DNA from: Ryuthela nishihirai
Taxonomy: Eukaryota; Arthropoda; Arachnida; Araneae; Heptathelidae
DNA: 64,000 nt
Direction of reading: 5' to 3'
Assembly (NCBI GenBank): GCA_038380435.1
Contig: JAWZYU010000005.1
Coordinates: forward strand, 39,330,001 to 39,394,000
Under the pieces are notes generated by a model. It did not search any database and was not told the origin of the DNA. It was given only the letters and a program-made list of their open reading frames with translations. Position numbers and translations under genes: made by a program. Positions 32,704-44,049 of the stretch are shown here, piece by piece. Each line of letters opens with the position of its first letter. Position 1 is the first letter of the stretch.

Positions 32704-33581
32704 CTCTAGAGCAATGTCTTCGCCTTTAGTGCTACCCAATTGAAGGGTAATTTTTTTAATCTCTCATAACTCTTTCTTCTAATAATTAAATTGCATTTAT
32801 GTAGAAAACTTGCAAAAAGCGCGGATTCTTACACCGAATAATTACAAATACAAGAGGGTAATGGTTAATACGTTTAGTACAATGGGGATATTAATTATTA
32901 ATTGATTGAAAGTTGGATTTTTATATGACCCTGAACCTGGGAAAAGAAGTCTCTAGAATGGATCTCTTGTCGCAGGCTGCAAGAAAATTATATTTCATAT
33001 GAATGAATTGCTAATAAAAATCTGAAGATTTCGTACAGCTATTGCTATAATAATTATCGTTCGCAAAATCTTGAATTGAGTCACCAGAATATTTTCAGGG
33101 TGTTCTGATATCAAATACCATTTGTCGTAATGTGATCAGAATTTGTAACTAGAAGAACAATATATCACCTCTCGTGAATATCAGATTTTCGTTTTCAAAG
33201 GAATGAAATTTTATTCCCAATTTAGGATCATCTAATATTGGAAATTCAAACTAACAGTTCATTGCGTAAATACAAATTTTAATATTTCTTCTGTACCTAT
33301 AAAACATAAAATAATTCCTCAATTATCTATTAAAACAAAAAAAAAAGCTTCCTCCCTCCATCACAGTGGAAATGAGGCAAATGATTGTTGCAAATGTAAA
33401 ACCGATTGCACATCACACTCTACCACAAAGATTTCAAACTTCTATAACCAGTAGGTCGTTTGCAAAATTTAATTGAAACTTCAACATTTTCCAATGTATT
33501 CCATCATTACAGGTCACAATTGGAATTTTCATCATTTTCCGCATTTATTGGGTCAAACTGTGGAAATTGGAAGCAATAGAT

Positions 33582-33780
33582 TAGGGGTTCTCAATGTGGA
33601 GTACGCGGTAAAACTTTTGGGGGTACGCCGTGAGAGCGCAAAACTAGCTAGATCTAGTAACAAAGTAAAAATAACCATTGTTATATTATAACTATAGTTT
33701 TATCTATCTATACAAGGGGTACGTCAGTTACATACACATTTTCAGGGGGTACGTGAAGCATAAAAGGTTGAGGACCACTG
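33582..33780 (-). mobile_element. hAT-type MITE, intact, 8-bp target duplication
   Basis: 199-bp copy in the same orientation as the one at 32,490. Flanked by the perfect 8-bp duplication CAATAGAT at 33,574-33,581 and 33,781-33,788. Same termini, slightly shorter middle. Confidence 0.93.
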
Positions 33781-33894
33781 CAATAGATGAGTGGGAAAAT
33801 GCAAATAAAAATAGTTTATTAGTATCTGTTTGGCACAAAATTAATTTTTTTGTTTATCTCTTAAAATAAAAGTGTTATTTTTCCACTACTCCCT

Positions 33895-33964
33895 GGAGGT
33901 AAGAGGAATGATTAGTGCCAATATAAAGCTCTTGATATTGGCACTAATCTTTCCTCTTACCTCC
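33895..33964. repeat. 70-nt hairpin with 30-bp arms
   Basis: The arms 33,895-33,924 and 33,935-33,964 pair at 29 of 30 positions (one T:T mismatch) around a 10-base loop (AAAGCTCTTG). The size and near-perfect stem are in the range of microRNA or hairpin-siRNA precursors. No other evidence of transcription; a small foldback is the simpler reading. Confidence 0.85.
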
Positions 33965-34090
33965 ACAACCAAAATTATTCTCCACAACCAAAATTTAAAA
34001 TTCCTATTACAAATACATCGTTCGTAAATTACAATATACGCTCAGCATGCAAATACGGTGAACGAAGATTCATCACCGGGATGAAGAGGG

Positions 34091-34635
34091 AGCAAAGTTT
34101 CAAAATTTTCGCATAGAACAATATCTCAGTGGACAGGAACCTCCTACTGGAAGTGAAAAATATAAAATCTACTTTACTGTGAGACTGTCGCATTTTGTGC
34201 TCTCTTTTGAATCTAATATTATAATAGCAGGTTATTTAGGTGGTATGGAGCACGATATTAGTTACTAAAATTTAAATGAAATTAATAATACTTTATGTTA
34301 CTTTGTGTATTTTTGGTCAATTTCTATTTCAAATTTTAATTTTTGTTAACTGTTATTTAATAGATAGTGTATAATTATATGATATATTTCACATTATGTT
34401 CTTCAATTTAGATTATTTTTAGTTGCAACCACATTGAAATATTTTGACAAACATTACAATGACATTATTGAAATCATTGCTTATAAAAACATTATAAATA
34501 TATTCTATTATCCACTTCTATATTCTTTAGTTATATTTTAATCGAGAAATCAAAATTGCATATAAGAATGATGTTTCGCACCTCTTGATTTCACGACCAT
34601 CACCCTTATCGCTATTTCGCCGTGAACATGACACA
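34091..34635. other. Unassigned AT-rich spacer
   Basis: No supported feature. Confidence 0.4.
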
Positions 34636-34905
34636 GGATCTGAAATTTCTTAACGTTTCTGAGATCTATGACCTGAAGAACCACTGAACACCAATTCTCA
34701 CTTCTCTATCACAAGGAGGAATTTGACCTTTGACTTCGAGGAATCTAATGGATCAGAAATTTCGTAACGTTTCTAAGATATAGAAAAGAAATACCAACAG
34801 GCATCAATTGTCATATTTAGCATATATAGATTTAAATTTGACAACTGACCTCGATAGACTGATCAAATTCATAATATCGTTTAGAAGATGGAAACCAAAT
34901 TGTTT
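34636..34905 (+). repeat. ~115-bp degenerate tandem repeat, 2-3 units
   Basis: GATCTGAAATTTCTTAACGT TTCTGAGAT at 34,638 recurs as GATCAGAAATTTCGTAACGT TTCTAAGAT at 34,750, and more weakly near 34,860. The intervening sequence also matches (CACCAATTCTCAC/CATCAATTGTCAT; AATTTGACCTTTGACTTCGA/AATTTGACAACTGACCTCGA). Confidence 0.6.
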
Positions 34906-35146
34906 CTAGCGCTTACAGATCCAGCCTTGGCCTCTATTTGATCTGGAAGAATACTTCGAAGGCCAATTTTTTTGCGAAATCTACTGTTAGGATTACCCTT
35001 ACGTGCAAATTGTAAGAGCTCTTCGATTTCTGCATCTTAGTTAGAATAAGACATACCCCCTATCAGTTATTCAGTCACTACCTCACTTACAATCGGCTGC
35101 ATACACTCAGTCACTACCTCACTTACTCAAAATCAGATGCAAGTAT
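34906..35146. other. Unassigned spacer with short direct repeat
   Basis: CAGTCACTACCTCACTTAC occurs twice near 35,069 and 35,107. Nothing else supported. Confidence 0.4.
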
Positions 35147-35159
35147 CATAGTCCTATTT

Positions 35160-35545
35160 GGGGCGGGGGTGGCTCAGTCGGTAGCGCGTCAGGCTCGTAA
35201 TCTGTAGTTCACAGGTTCGAGTCCCAGCTGGGTCAGCGTTGAGATTTATCTCCGCAAAATTCCCCGCCCTGTCCACGGTCAGTAGGGGACACCGATGGGC
35301 TTGGAAAGGCCGCCGTCCGTCAGATGGGACGTTAAGCCGTGGCCCCGTGTGCGGGAGAGCCATACCCTGTGCACGTTAAAGAACACGCTGGATGGCCTTG
35401 AAGGGAGGCTACCATCTGTCTCCCAACAGCTATTCCAGTGGGTCCCCTCCCCCAACCTTCTCTGAGCCTTCAGGGTCCATGTGACCTGGCCATTTAGCCC
35501 ATTGTGTGCAAAAAAAGTGCCGCTCAGAGGTAAAACAACCCAACC
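35160..35545 (+). mobile_element. SINE-A, full length, with target duplication
   Basis: Complete element starting GGGGCGGGGGTGGCTCAGTC. Flanked by the perfect 12-bp repeat CATAGTCCTATT at 35,147-35,158 and 35,546-35,557. B box GGTTCGAGTCCC intact. Anticodon-arm sequence GTCAGGCTCGTAATCTG is closer to tRNA-Met than other copies. Confidence 0.94.
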
Positions 35546-35739
35546 CATAGTCCTATTCCAGTGCTTTCCTCCTATGACGTCATGGACCACGCCCCTTTAT
35601 ACTGTTCATAATTGACAACTCCCCCTTATGCATCCCACTACTTTCTCCCTTATTAATAACTTATTATTCATAATTAATATTCATAACTCATTAATTAACT
35701 CCTTAGGGCCATCCTCCTTTATTAAAAAAACCCTATGTC

Positions 35740-35815
35740 CGCCATTTTGACCACAAACTCCCGAAGTAACTCAAAATCCCGAGTCCGCCATTTTGAAGTC
35801 TAACGTCCGCCATAT
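35740..35815 (+). promoter_or_regulatory. Three clustered YY1/Pho-like motifs
   Basis: TCCGCCATTTTGA occurs at about 35,738 and 35,787, and TCCGCCATATTGG at about 35,808, all in the same orientation. CCGCCATNTTG is the core recognised by YY1/Pleiohomeotic family zinc-finger proteins. Spacing of about 49 and 21 bp and similar flanks suggest partial duplication, so it may simply be a short repeat. Confidence 0.35.
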
Positions 35816-35911
35816 TGGTTTCCGCTATCATCCAAAATTCCGAAATATTCCACCTAATTGTGGTGACATCTAGTGTTTAACACACATATATATTTAAAAT
35901 AAATTTCCTAT

Positions 35912-35990
35912 AGTGGGACGCGATCCTGCGACCCTCACCTTACTAGCACATTACACAGCATGTTAATCCATTACACCAAGGATAGTATAT
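35912..35990 (-). repeat. tRNA-like sequence (pseudogene or SINE head)
   Basis: On the minus strand it reads TTGGTGTAATGGATTAACATG (A-box region, degenerate). About 30 nt later comes GGATCGCGTCCCAC, a near-match to the B box. The acceptor ends do not pair convincingly, so it is not a functional tRNA by eye. Confidence 0.4.
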
Positions 35991-36039
35991 TCTTAGAGTG
36001 TTGAAATGTGGATGAAGTTGAAATAACTTATCTTTATAA

Positions 36040-36520
36040 AATATCTAGATAATGTTATATTTCCGGCATTTATTTTTTATTACAATTTAACGTGCGAATT
36101 TCATATTTCCTGCATTTATTTTTCTTGTAAATTAATCTATGCAATTTTAATTTCTTATAACTGATCGTGCGAATGTTTTTTTATGATGATTTTTTATTTC
36201 TTGTAAATAACCTACGTATTTTAGTCCCTGTAAATTAAGAATTTGTATTTCTTATAATTTAACGTGCGAATTTTATATTTTCGGAATTTATTTTTTTATT
36301 ATAATTTAACGTGGGGATTTTTTTTATTTTTTGTATTTATTTTTTATTAACTTTTTTTATTTTTTATAACTCGCGAATCTTTTTATTAGTTGTAAATAAA
36401 CCTACGAATTTTTTATTCCTTATAAATTAACCTACAAATTTTTTATTTCTTTATAAGTTAGCTCTCGATTTTTTTTATTTTTTATAATTTAACTTGCGAA
36501 TATTTATAAATGAATTTTTT
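36040..36520. repeat. AT-rich degenerate minisatellite
   Basis: Repeated variants of TTATAATTTAACGTGCGAAT followed by TTTTTATTT, alternating with TTGTAAATTAACCTACGAAT. Roughly ten imperfect units of 30-60 bp. No coding capacity. Confidence 0.65.
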
Positions 36521-36680
36521 AAATCCTTATTAATTAAACACTTATCAAAAGTGACGGCCCCTTTATTAATATGAGCTCCCTTAATTAAAACGCTTATCAA
36601 AAGTTCGACCTCCTCATTAAAAAACTCTTAATAATATGCATCCACATTTATTAAACACCTATCAAAGGTTCTGTCCCTCA
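36521..36680. repeat. Degenerate ~55-60-bp tandem repeat, three units
   Basis: TTAAACACTTATCAAAAGT near 36,534, TTAAAACGCTTATCAAAAGT near 36,585 and TTAAACACCTATCAAAGGT near 36,652 mark three units. Confidence 0.5.
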
Positions 36681-38080
36681 CGCGGGGCAATCAATTCAAT
36701 TTATTTTTTTATTAAAAAATAAATTTTGCGGGCAATTTAGTTTTTAAACATAATATTCATCCTCTTATCGAAACTTATTATCCCATCTCCCCTTTATGAT
36801 AGATCAGCTATTTTGTAAATAAACAAAGTACCCCATCGGAAGAAGGCAATCTAGCTTCAAATTTCCCTTGGCACGCCTAAACCTTCAAGTGTTGTGACTC
36901 TCTTATTAAAATTAGTCTCCATATGGTTGAAGGATTATATCTTCAGATATTTGTGTTCAGACGTATTCTGCACCACACTTTCCACGTCCCTTACCACGTC
37001 AGGACTTGTTTTGAAACGATTAAGTGATTTTATGTTAAATTCCTATTTTTGCCATGTCTCAATTCATTACTCTCCATATTTTCATATTAATACTAAAGCA
37101 TTTCAAAAACCTCACCACACTAATCAGAGGTAAAAAAAATTCCTTCTTTCTTACAAATTTCAATCTCCTCCCAATTAATTAATTTATTTTCCCTTTTTAA
37201 TACTAAGCCATTTCAAAGACATCGTGATCGCAACAACACCAAAAAATCACATATAAAAAAATAAACTCACCTTCCTATTTTTTATTTCAATAGTTTATTA
37301 CTAAACCGGCTCAAAGGAATTGCGATTGCATCAGCAAAAGAATAACCAATAAAACTAATTTTTTAATTCCCGTATATCCGTTACGCGACTTGGTCTGAAA
37401 TTTAAAACTTTTTATTCCTAATACTTATATTTGCTGTATCCCCAATTCAGCATAAGATTCACTTATGCAAAATATTACTCTTTCCTAGGAAGTAACTCTG
37501 CTCAGTAACAATCGAAAACAAAATATTATTCCTTCCTCGAAAGAAAAATCTGCTAATAAAAAATTATTTGGAAGTGAGATATCATATAAAAAAATCTGGA
37601 ATTATAAACACTCTTACAGTTTTAAAAATCGTCAATAGAAGAATTAATTTATCATGATTATATAGAAGTAATATCGAATAATCTGAAAATATTCACTTCT
37701 TTTTAAAAAGCCAATAACTTGTACTAAATTTTCAAAATCAGAAAATATACATTTAATTATTTCCGCCAGAATTTCAGTAGGAGAAGTAAATAAATGTGGA
37801 ATGCTATGGATTTTGTTTTCCTGAGACGTAGTTCCCTAGTCCGCCCCGGGAGCGATGCTCTATGAAAGTTTAACATTGTAGAAAAGTTGCCATAATGGTA
37901 TAGCGAGTGGAATTTTGTACATTCTTTCTCTATGATATGATAGATCAATGCATGATGCCTTTCTCCAAAACATGTAAATAATAATATTTTGCCGTCCACC
38001 CTCTTGTATATGCGTGAGTTGAGAATTTTCTCCAATTAACCCCGTATTACCTTTGGTCACAATAAGAACATTGATGTGCT
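36681..38080. other. Unassigned AT-rich region
   Basis: About 1.4 kb of AT-rich sequence. Frames at 36,894-37,133 (plus) and 37,757-38,060 (minus) have no recognisable domain or codon bias and are not called. Confidence 0.4.
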
Positions 38081-38084
38081 TCGA

Positions 38085-38375
38085 AAGGCTCTCACAGATG
38101 GGATGTTAAGCCATCTTATGGAGGAGAGGGTGAATGGGTTGATGGATAATGGAAAAAGGTAGAAACTAAATCCAGTCCTTCGAATGGGACATTAAGCCGT
38201 GATACAATGTGCACAATATCCATACCTTAGATACAGGTTAAAGAAGAACCTAGATGCCTTGACGAGAAACAACTATCTGTCTCCTAACAGCTGTTTTCGG
38301 TGGGTCCCCTTTTCAACTTTCTCTAAACCCTAAGGGTCCTTTTGACCTCGCCATTTAGATCACTATGTGTCTATA
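38085..38375 (+). mobile_element. Diverged SINE-A with partly duplicated body
   Basis: GATGGGATGTTAAGCCATC at 38,098 and AATGGGACATTAAGCCGTG at 38,182 are two versions of the same SINE-A block. The rest (TAAAGAAGAACCTAGATGCC, CTATCTGTCTCCTAACAGCT) follows the second. Head and final tail are missing. Confidence 0.65.
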
Positions 38376-39251
38376 ATTCTAATGAAGACATGATCAACGA
38401 AAGACCAAAGCAGACTTGTCATTCATTTAGATAAACATGTCCATCTAAGTAACAACTATTACACTTTGGCACTGCAACCGTCCTTTCTACGAAGGTCCTT
38501 CTTCACACTTTCCACCCAACTCTAGGATTATCCCTGCTCCTCCAGTTATCTGAAAATAACTTATTCCTTAATCTAAGTTTATGGACAAATATAAGCCATC
38601 CAGGGGATGCTCTCCTATCAATGTGATTAAAATGGGTCCAATAATTGAAAATCACTTATAGACGTACCTTAATTGTCAGCCATATGAATATTCTTCCCTT
38701 CACGGGGCACTTCTGAGTCCCGATGACTCCTACCGGAACTTGCGGAGAATATTGTCATCTGAACGGAAAGAATAAGCACAAAACATTAAAGGAATAGTTG
38801 ATTTACTTGACATGTTTCAGAACATTAACAAAACTAGGATTTCCATTTTTTTAACTAAAAACCTTAAAAATATACACGCTTTATGTAAATGATTTTAATG
38901 TTGGAAAATTAAGAAAATGAGAAGTTCTTATTAATAAGAAGAGCAAAGAGTTTTAAGTATTAGAAAACTATGGTTAACTATTATTTATTGTTTTTAATCG
39001 GCACTAGATATCAACCAAATGAATGGAGAAAGAACAGCCAACGAAGAGTTACCCAAAGAGATTTTACACTTTGAGGAGAGATGGAAAAATATATTTAATT
39101 TAAAAAGGTGACGGTAATTATGAAACGTGAATGGAAACTATATTTTAAAGTATCAACAGTTGTTAAATCTGTTCAAAGTTAGATACATTCCCCAAAATTT
39201 AAAGGGAACGTTTCTTTACATTCGAGTAAATTTTGCAACATTGAGCTAAAT
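38376..39251. other. Unassigned AT-rich spacer
   Basis: No supported feature. Confidence 0.4.
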
Positions 39252-39632
39252 GGCAGTTGGGTTGTTTTACCTTCAAGCGTCATTTTTTGCACACAATTAG
39301 CTAAATTGTCAGGTCATAAGGACCCCGAATACTCAGAGAAGGTTAATATGTTAGTTGAACATCTGTTAGAAGACAGTTGATAACCTCCCATCAAGGTCAT
39401 CCAGTGTGTTCTTTAAAGTGCAGAGTGTATGGCTCTGCTGCACACTGAGCCACGGCTTTATGTTTCATCCGACGGACGGTGGCATTTCCAAGACCATTGG
39501 TGTCCCCCTACTGAACGACGGCAGGGCGAGAGTTTTGCGGAGGTAAACCTCAACCCTGGCCCAGCTGGGACCTCAATCTGGGAACTGCAGATTACGAGCC
39601 TGGCGCGGTTTCACCTGAACCACCCCTGCTCA
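39252..39632 (-). mobile_element. SINE-A, moderately diverged
   Basis: Reverse copy from GGGTTGTTTTACC to the tRNA head (ATTACGAGCCTGGCGCGG). The A-box region is damaged. Target duplication not clear. Confidence 0.8.
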
Positions 39633-40234
39633 GTAAATAGCAGTAGCTAGGGACGGATTAACATAATGCTCGTATAATTGCTCGTATAATAGCATATTCA
39701 ATTCATACAATCACTTAACCGCAGCAACATAATAACCACTTGCTCAAGGAGGACCTCACTTTTAAGTGAAAAAATACCTAAAAATTATTTGAAATGTTCG
39801 AATGGAAGAGAGAAAAAGGCAGAAACATGAAAGAATAATATAACGACATATTAATAAAAGAACAATGTTTTGGGAATCCGGCAACAAAACCGAGGCATTA
39901 TTCCGCGAACAGTGGTATACGAATGCAATATTCCGCGAAAAGTGGTATGACATTGCAGCATTTTTAGCAAAGGAGATTGCTAGCAGTGAAAAGAGCAATG
40001 AAATTTACATTCAAAACCATTTTAACCAACGGTGAGTTACATTTTGATAAGCAATTAGAAACCTTTAACCGCTTAAATATTTAGAATCGAGACTATTTAC
40101 ATATTTGAAATTTAAATATCGCCATCATACGCTACAAAATATAAAACAATTATATGTATTTCTCTCGCGACATATATCTTATATAAATTATTTTACCATA
40201 TGAATATAGTTTTGTATTACCGTATTATTATTAC
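39633..40234. other. Unassigned spacer downstream of candidate exons
   Basis: No further exon recognised. The 78-codon minus frame at 39,762-39,998 has a short duplicated motif (ATTCCGCGAA, twice) and no known domain. Confidence 0.35.
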
Positions 40235-40689
40235 CGTATGAGAATAGTTTTGACGACAATTGTTTTTTTGATTTCATTAACAGTTCTATTCTGTGGCAAA
40301 CAGCTGCTTGAGGCGGTATTTGTTGATTATTCTGATATACAGTAAAGTGTGAATCTGTAGGTGTTGAATTCGGCACTTCAAATATAATGCCAAACTCAAG
40401 GTCTGTGTTATCGGGGAGTTTTCCAAGGACTAATAGACAATCCACAACTTCCCCTACCATCTAAGTCAAAAGGAAATATGATTGATTAGATATAAAATTG
40501 AGTAAATTCAAGTCAGAGAAAGAATTGATTTCGTACCTTGTTGCCGAAGAACAGAGTATGTTGCTGTTGAGGTAAAGTCCAGCACGATCCTTCCTAAATG
40601 ATATGGCTGAGGTGAAAGATGACCTTTCGATGGAAAGATGTTAGAAGAGGAAGTCGCCTTGCACTCAAAGGAAATTAGCACCGGAAATT
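40235..40689 (-). CDS. Candidate two-exon fragment of an unidentified host gene
   Basis: Two minus-strand open stretches join through an 83-bp intron. Exon A, 40,689-40,537, starts after a TTGTTTAG acceptor and ends at CAACAAG|GTACGA. Exon B, 40,453-40,235, starts after GGTAG and ends at ATACG|GTAATA. With these boundaries the frame continues without a stop. All three junctions are phase 1, so both exons are symmetrical 1-1, common in modular extracellular proteins. Exon A encodes FPVLISFECKATSSSN and later YHLGRIVLDFTSTATYS. Exon B opens GEVVDCLLVLGKLPDNTDL and continues EFGIIFEVPNSTPTD. I do not recognise the family; beta-strand-rich alternation is inferred from pattern only. The acceptor of exon B lies 7 nt beyond a stronger-looking TTAG that would break the frame. 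No flanking exons were found. Confidence 0.4.
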
Positions 40690-41309
40690 CTAAACAATTC
40701 ATTTTATTAGCCCAATAAATCAAATTGACAATGGATTCTGTTTGGTGTTTATGGAATTCTTTCGAAACAATCGAACGCTAGATATGAATTTTTGAGAATA
40801 TTTGTAACGTATTACACGAGTATTTCTAATATTTTTCGTTACCTCTTAAAGTCATTCCTAATCTTGCTACAAATAATAAAAATTAATTTGAGATGATTAA
40901 TTTCAAAGTTATGCTTATTTACTTATGATTTCTAGTGTTGATTGGTATAACCCAATGTTACTAAAATTAGAAATAGATTCTTCTTCATCAAACAACACTG
41001 CAATTTGAGTCTTTAAAATATATTAAAGATATTTTACTTTGAAATATTTATTTAAAAAAGGAAAAAGAGCACGGGAATTTTTTTTTCGATAGGCGACTTA
41101 AAAATATTCGAAGGCGGATCCAGGAATAATGGCACTCAAATCCAAAAAACTGCCCAAACTTGAACCAGAAGTAGAAATTCTCTTTTTGTGTAGTAACGCA
41201 TGCTTGGAGAAACTGTCAAGATTTGTCTGAACAGACTCTGTAACTGCTTTTATTACCTATCTCCCTCTTGCTCTTCGCCCGTCATTTGTCGGTTTGTGTG
41301 CTTTTCACA
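40690..41309. other. Unassigned AT-rich spacer
   Basis: Would be intronic if the candidate gene is real. No repeat recognised. Confidence 0.4.
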
Positions 41310-42045
41310 CAAAACGTTGTTCCATCATATCTTTCGGACGCCACGTTCAAACTTAATGATTTATGTATCAAATCAAAGCTTACAACGCGAGGAATGTCAT
41401 AGGCTATAAATATATATATTCCCTCCCCGCCCATGTTCCCTTCTCCCCTAAAAAAGATGAAATATGAAAACCATTGTTCCGCTATATCTTCCGAACGTGA
41501 GGACCTAAATTAGGAGTTATGTGTCAAACGAAAGTTGATATGAGAATGGTCGTAGACTATTTCGAAATTTCCCACCTCCCACCATTTTCCTCCCTCAAAA
41601 AGGGGGCTGATTTTCGCTGGAGATTATATTATTTAATATAATTTTCTTTATTATAATAGAGAGCCCTTAACGAGTTACGTCTCAAATTAAATGTAGTGAT
41701 GTCTCCAATCTCATGGTCTATTTTGAACACTACTACAAAAATTGGGGGAGGAAAAATGTGATCAATGTTTATGAATATCATATCAAAGTTTCTCAAGTTG
41801 GTGCTTTTAGTAATAAAAATATAAATAAATTAAAAATTTTAATTACCTATCATCCAGTATGGGCCCTAAAAAGTAGATAATAAGCCTAAAGCCTATCGAG
41901 GTGCAATCAGTCATGAAATTCGCATTCACTTCAAAGGAAGATAGGGCACAGGCAATCTTGTTGAGTAGGTAAATAGGACTCACAAGAACATTTATTTAAC
42001 CCCTAACTCGTAATTGTAGGTCCTTGCGTTCGGAAGATATCATCA
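41310..42045. repeat. Degenerate ~150-bp tandem repeat with an inverted copy
   Basis: TTGTTCCATCATATCTTTCG at 41,320, TTGTTCCGCTATATCTTCCG at 41,476 and a weaker unit near 41,640 share following blocks (GTTATGTGTCAAACGAAAG-like, then GTCRTAGRCTATTTCGAA-like). Between about 42,001 and 42,045 the same motif runs in reverse (ACTCGTAATTGTAGGTCCTT, then GTTCGGAAGATATCAT). Family nature unknown. Confidence 0.6.
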
Positions 42046-42109
42046 TCATTTTCATATCAAATCAATATATTTTGATACAGATTATATATTTTGATCAATA
42101 TATTTGTAC

Positions 42110-43440
42110 ATTCTGTACAAGCTGTCATGGGCTACGGAGCTCCAACCACATTGTGCAACTTAGTTCTCCAAACACATCTGTCCTGAGCTAAATCTGCTGC
42201 ATCTGGCGACTGTAGACTAATTTTAACACGATACTGTTTGACATTTCTGCCCCCCCCCCCACCTGCATCCTTGATCTTCCCCTCTTTCTGAGGCCTTCAG
42301 GCACACTGTCATGATCCTATTCGCTAATCTACAGTTATCCATACTGGTAATATGGCCAAACCAACGGAGTCTCTCTCTGCACAATATGCTGCTCAAAGGA
42401 GGTTGCCGACTTCTTTGCCTAACCACATCATTATTTACACACAAACTTATGTGGTTCACACAACAAACCGTTGTGAACCACCTAATACGCAAGATACTGC
42501 ATAAGCACCCAGAATCAAAAGCATCAAGCTTCCTGTTATTTTGTTTATAATGCGTCAAAGTTTCACTACCATAACTAACCCTAGAAAGAGCCAAACTAAT
42601 ATATCCGCCTATTTCTCCACACTCTTCATAAATTCTTAAAAGTTCTGGCAGCAATCCTTATTCGTCTGTTAATCTCATGCCGTACGTCACTAGTATCTGC
42701 TACATAGCTCCCAAGGTAATTAAACTGAGACCACTCAGATTAACTGAACCACAGTCTGCCTGACCAATTTTCATCACTTTAGTTTTCTCTCTGTTCATCA
42801 CCAAACCTACTTTGCTATCAGTCTCATCAACAGCTCAAAATGAAAGAATTTCCCAAACTGCTAAATCATCAGCAAAATCCGAATCATAAATTTTCTTATC
42901 TCTAGACCACTTAAGGCCAAAATGCATCCCTTGCAGTGAATTTCGCATAACATAATCAGTAACCAAACTAAAGAAAAAAGGAGACAAAAATGCACCCTTG
43001 TCGAACACCAGAAGCAATATTAAACCAATTGCCACAAGCCTTACCAACTCTTAACACGACTCAGTGTTACTATAGAGAGCTTTCATTATGTTAACTAACT
43101 TGTCTGGTATTTCATACGATCTCACAATCAAACACAAATTATGACAATCAACAGAGTCAAAAGCGTTTTTGAAATCAACAAAGCTAGCAACCAAAGGTTT
43201 CTGAAACTCTAAACATTTCTCAAGAATCTGCCTGAGTGACAAAATCTGATGTACCCATTTCTACCACTTCTGAATCCACACTACTCATCACGCAATTCTC
43301 CATCAGCTAGATTCTTAATTCTTTTAAGCACAGTCATGCAAAGAACTTTATCTGGAACAGAAAATAGGATGATAACCTTACAGTTATCACAAGAACTGCG
43401 ATCACCTTTATTAAATCAAAAAAAAAAAAATTAAAGAAAA
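42110..43440 (-). pseudogene. RTE-like LINE remnant, RT to 3' end
   Basis: Minus-strand copy of the LINE also seen at 0.6, 53.6 and 59.7 kb. In order on the minus strand: a fingers-region block near 43,300 (FRSGR-like, degenerate); FVDFKNAFDSVDCHNL (43,051-43,242); SPFFFSLVTDYVM and FADDLAV (42,835-43,047), where the catalytic motif is FADD; then a C-terminal frame (42,223-42,654) with SRVSYGSETL, KLDAFDSGCLCSILRIRWF and RERLRWFGHI. Each section is in a different frame and stops occur between them. The 3' end GGAGCTCCGTAGCCCATGAC is near 42,125. Confidence 0.85.
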
Positions 43441-43738
43441 AAGCATTAAGAAAGGTGTCTGCAAATGTCATGAAACGGGTACGAACCTGCACTAGGTTGC
43501 AGGAAATCACTTTCAACATCTGTTGTTTTGGTACATATATGTCTAATTTGCATGTTTTGAAATTTGTGTCTTTTCTCAAGCTTAAATAGAAAAAATACAA
43601 TATAGGGTGATTTTTTGTAGATATCATGTTCATATTTTAACATATTTGGTAAATATCTCTATGAAATGAGGTTTCTTTTTTGATGCTTTGAAATATGCTT
43701 TAATTTTTCAAATATATAAAAATTGGAATATAAATTTA
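43441..43738. other. Unassigned AT-rich spacer
   Basis: No supported feature. Confidence 0.4.
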
Positions 43739-43807
43739 GCAAAAAATTACAGACCAATTTCCATCTTACCAGTCGTTTCCAAAATTATTGAAAAAGTATA
43801 TATATAT
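43739..43807 (+). pseudogene. Short Jockey/CR1-type RT fragment
   Basis: About 22 codons encode NYRPISILPVVSKIIEKV, the canonical fingers-region block of Jockey- and CR1-like reverse transcriptases (NYRPISLLP.LSKIFEK in the family). It then runs into a TATATA repeat. Nothing else of the element remains next to it. Confidence 0.8.
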
Positions 43808-44049
43808 ATACACACAGAGCATAACGCTTAGTAATATATATTTCTTTTTAAGTTATCTGGGTATTTGTTCTTGATCGATACTTACTACCAGAATTTCTAG
43901 CTTAAATATTTCGTTTATAACACTACTTCAGGTTTTACATTTAGCGCTCTCTAACGATGCAAGTTAAAGCCTTTTGAAAACTATGAATCTTCATATTTCG
44001 TTAGTATTTAATCAACTCAAAAAGAGATTTTCATTTTTCTCTTAAAGCA

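Larger units (their letters stand above)
33340..34090. repeat. Repeat E, diverged copy interrupted by a MITE
   Basis: Shares blocks with 44,050-44,400: CACACTCTACCACAAAGATT/CACACTCCACCAATAGTCAC, then GTCGTTTGCAAAA/GTTCGTTTGCAATA, then AAAATAGTTTATTAGTATCT/CGTAATAGTTTATTAATACC. The MITE at 33,582 lies between shared blocks. No coding or terminal repeats were recognised; family nature unknown. Confidence 0.5.

Noticed and set aside
37757..38060. Two minus-strand ORFs of 66 and 92 codons
   Set aside because: AT-driven residue composition, no domain, no splice or promoter support.
43798..43812. TATA repeat as a promoter
   Set aside because: Simple TA microsatellite at the edge of an RT fragment, no start site or gene nearby.
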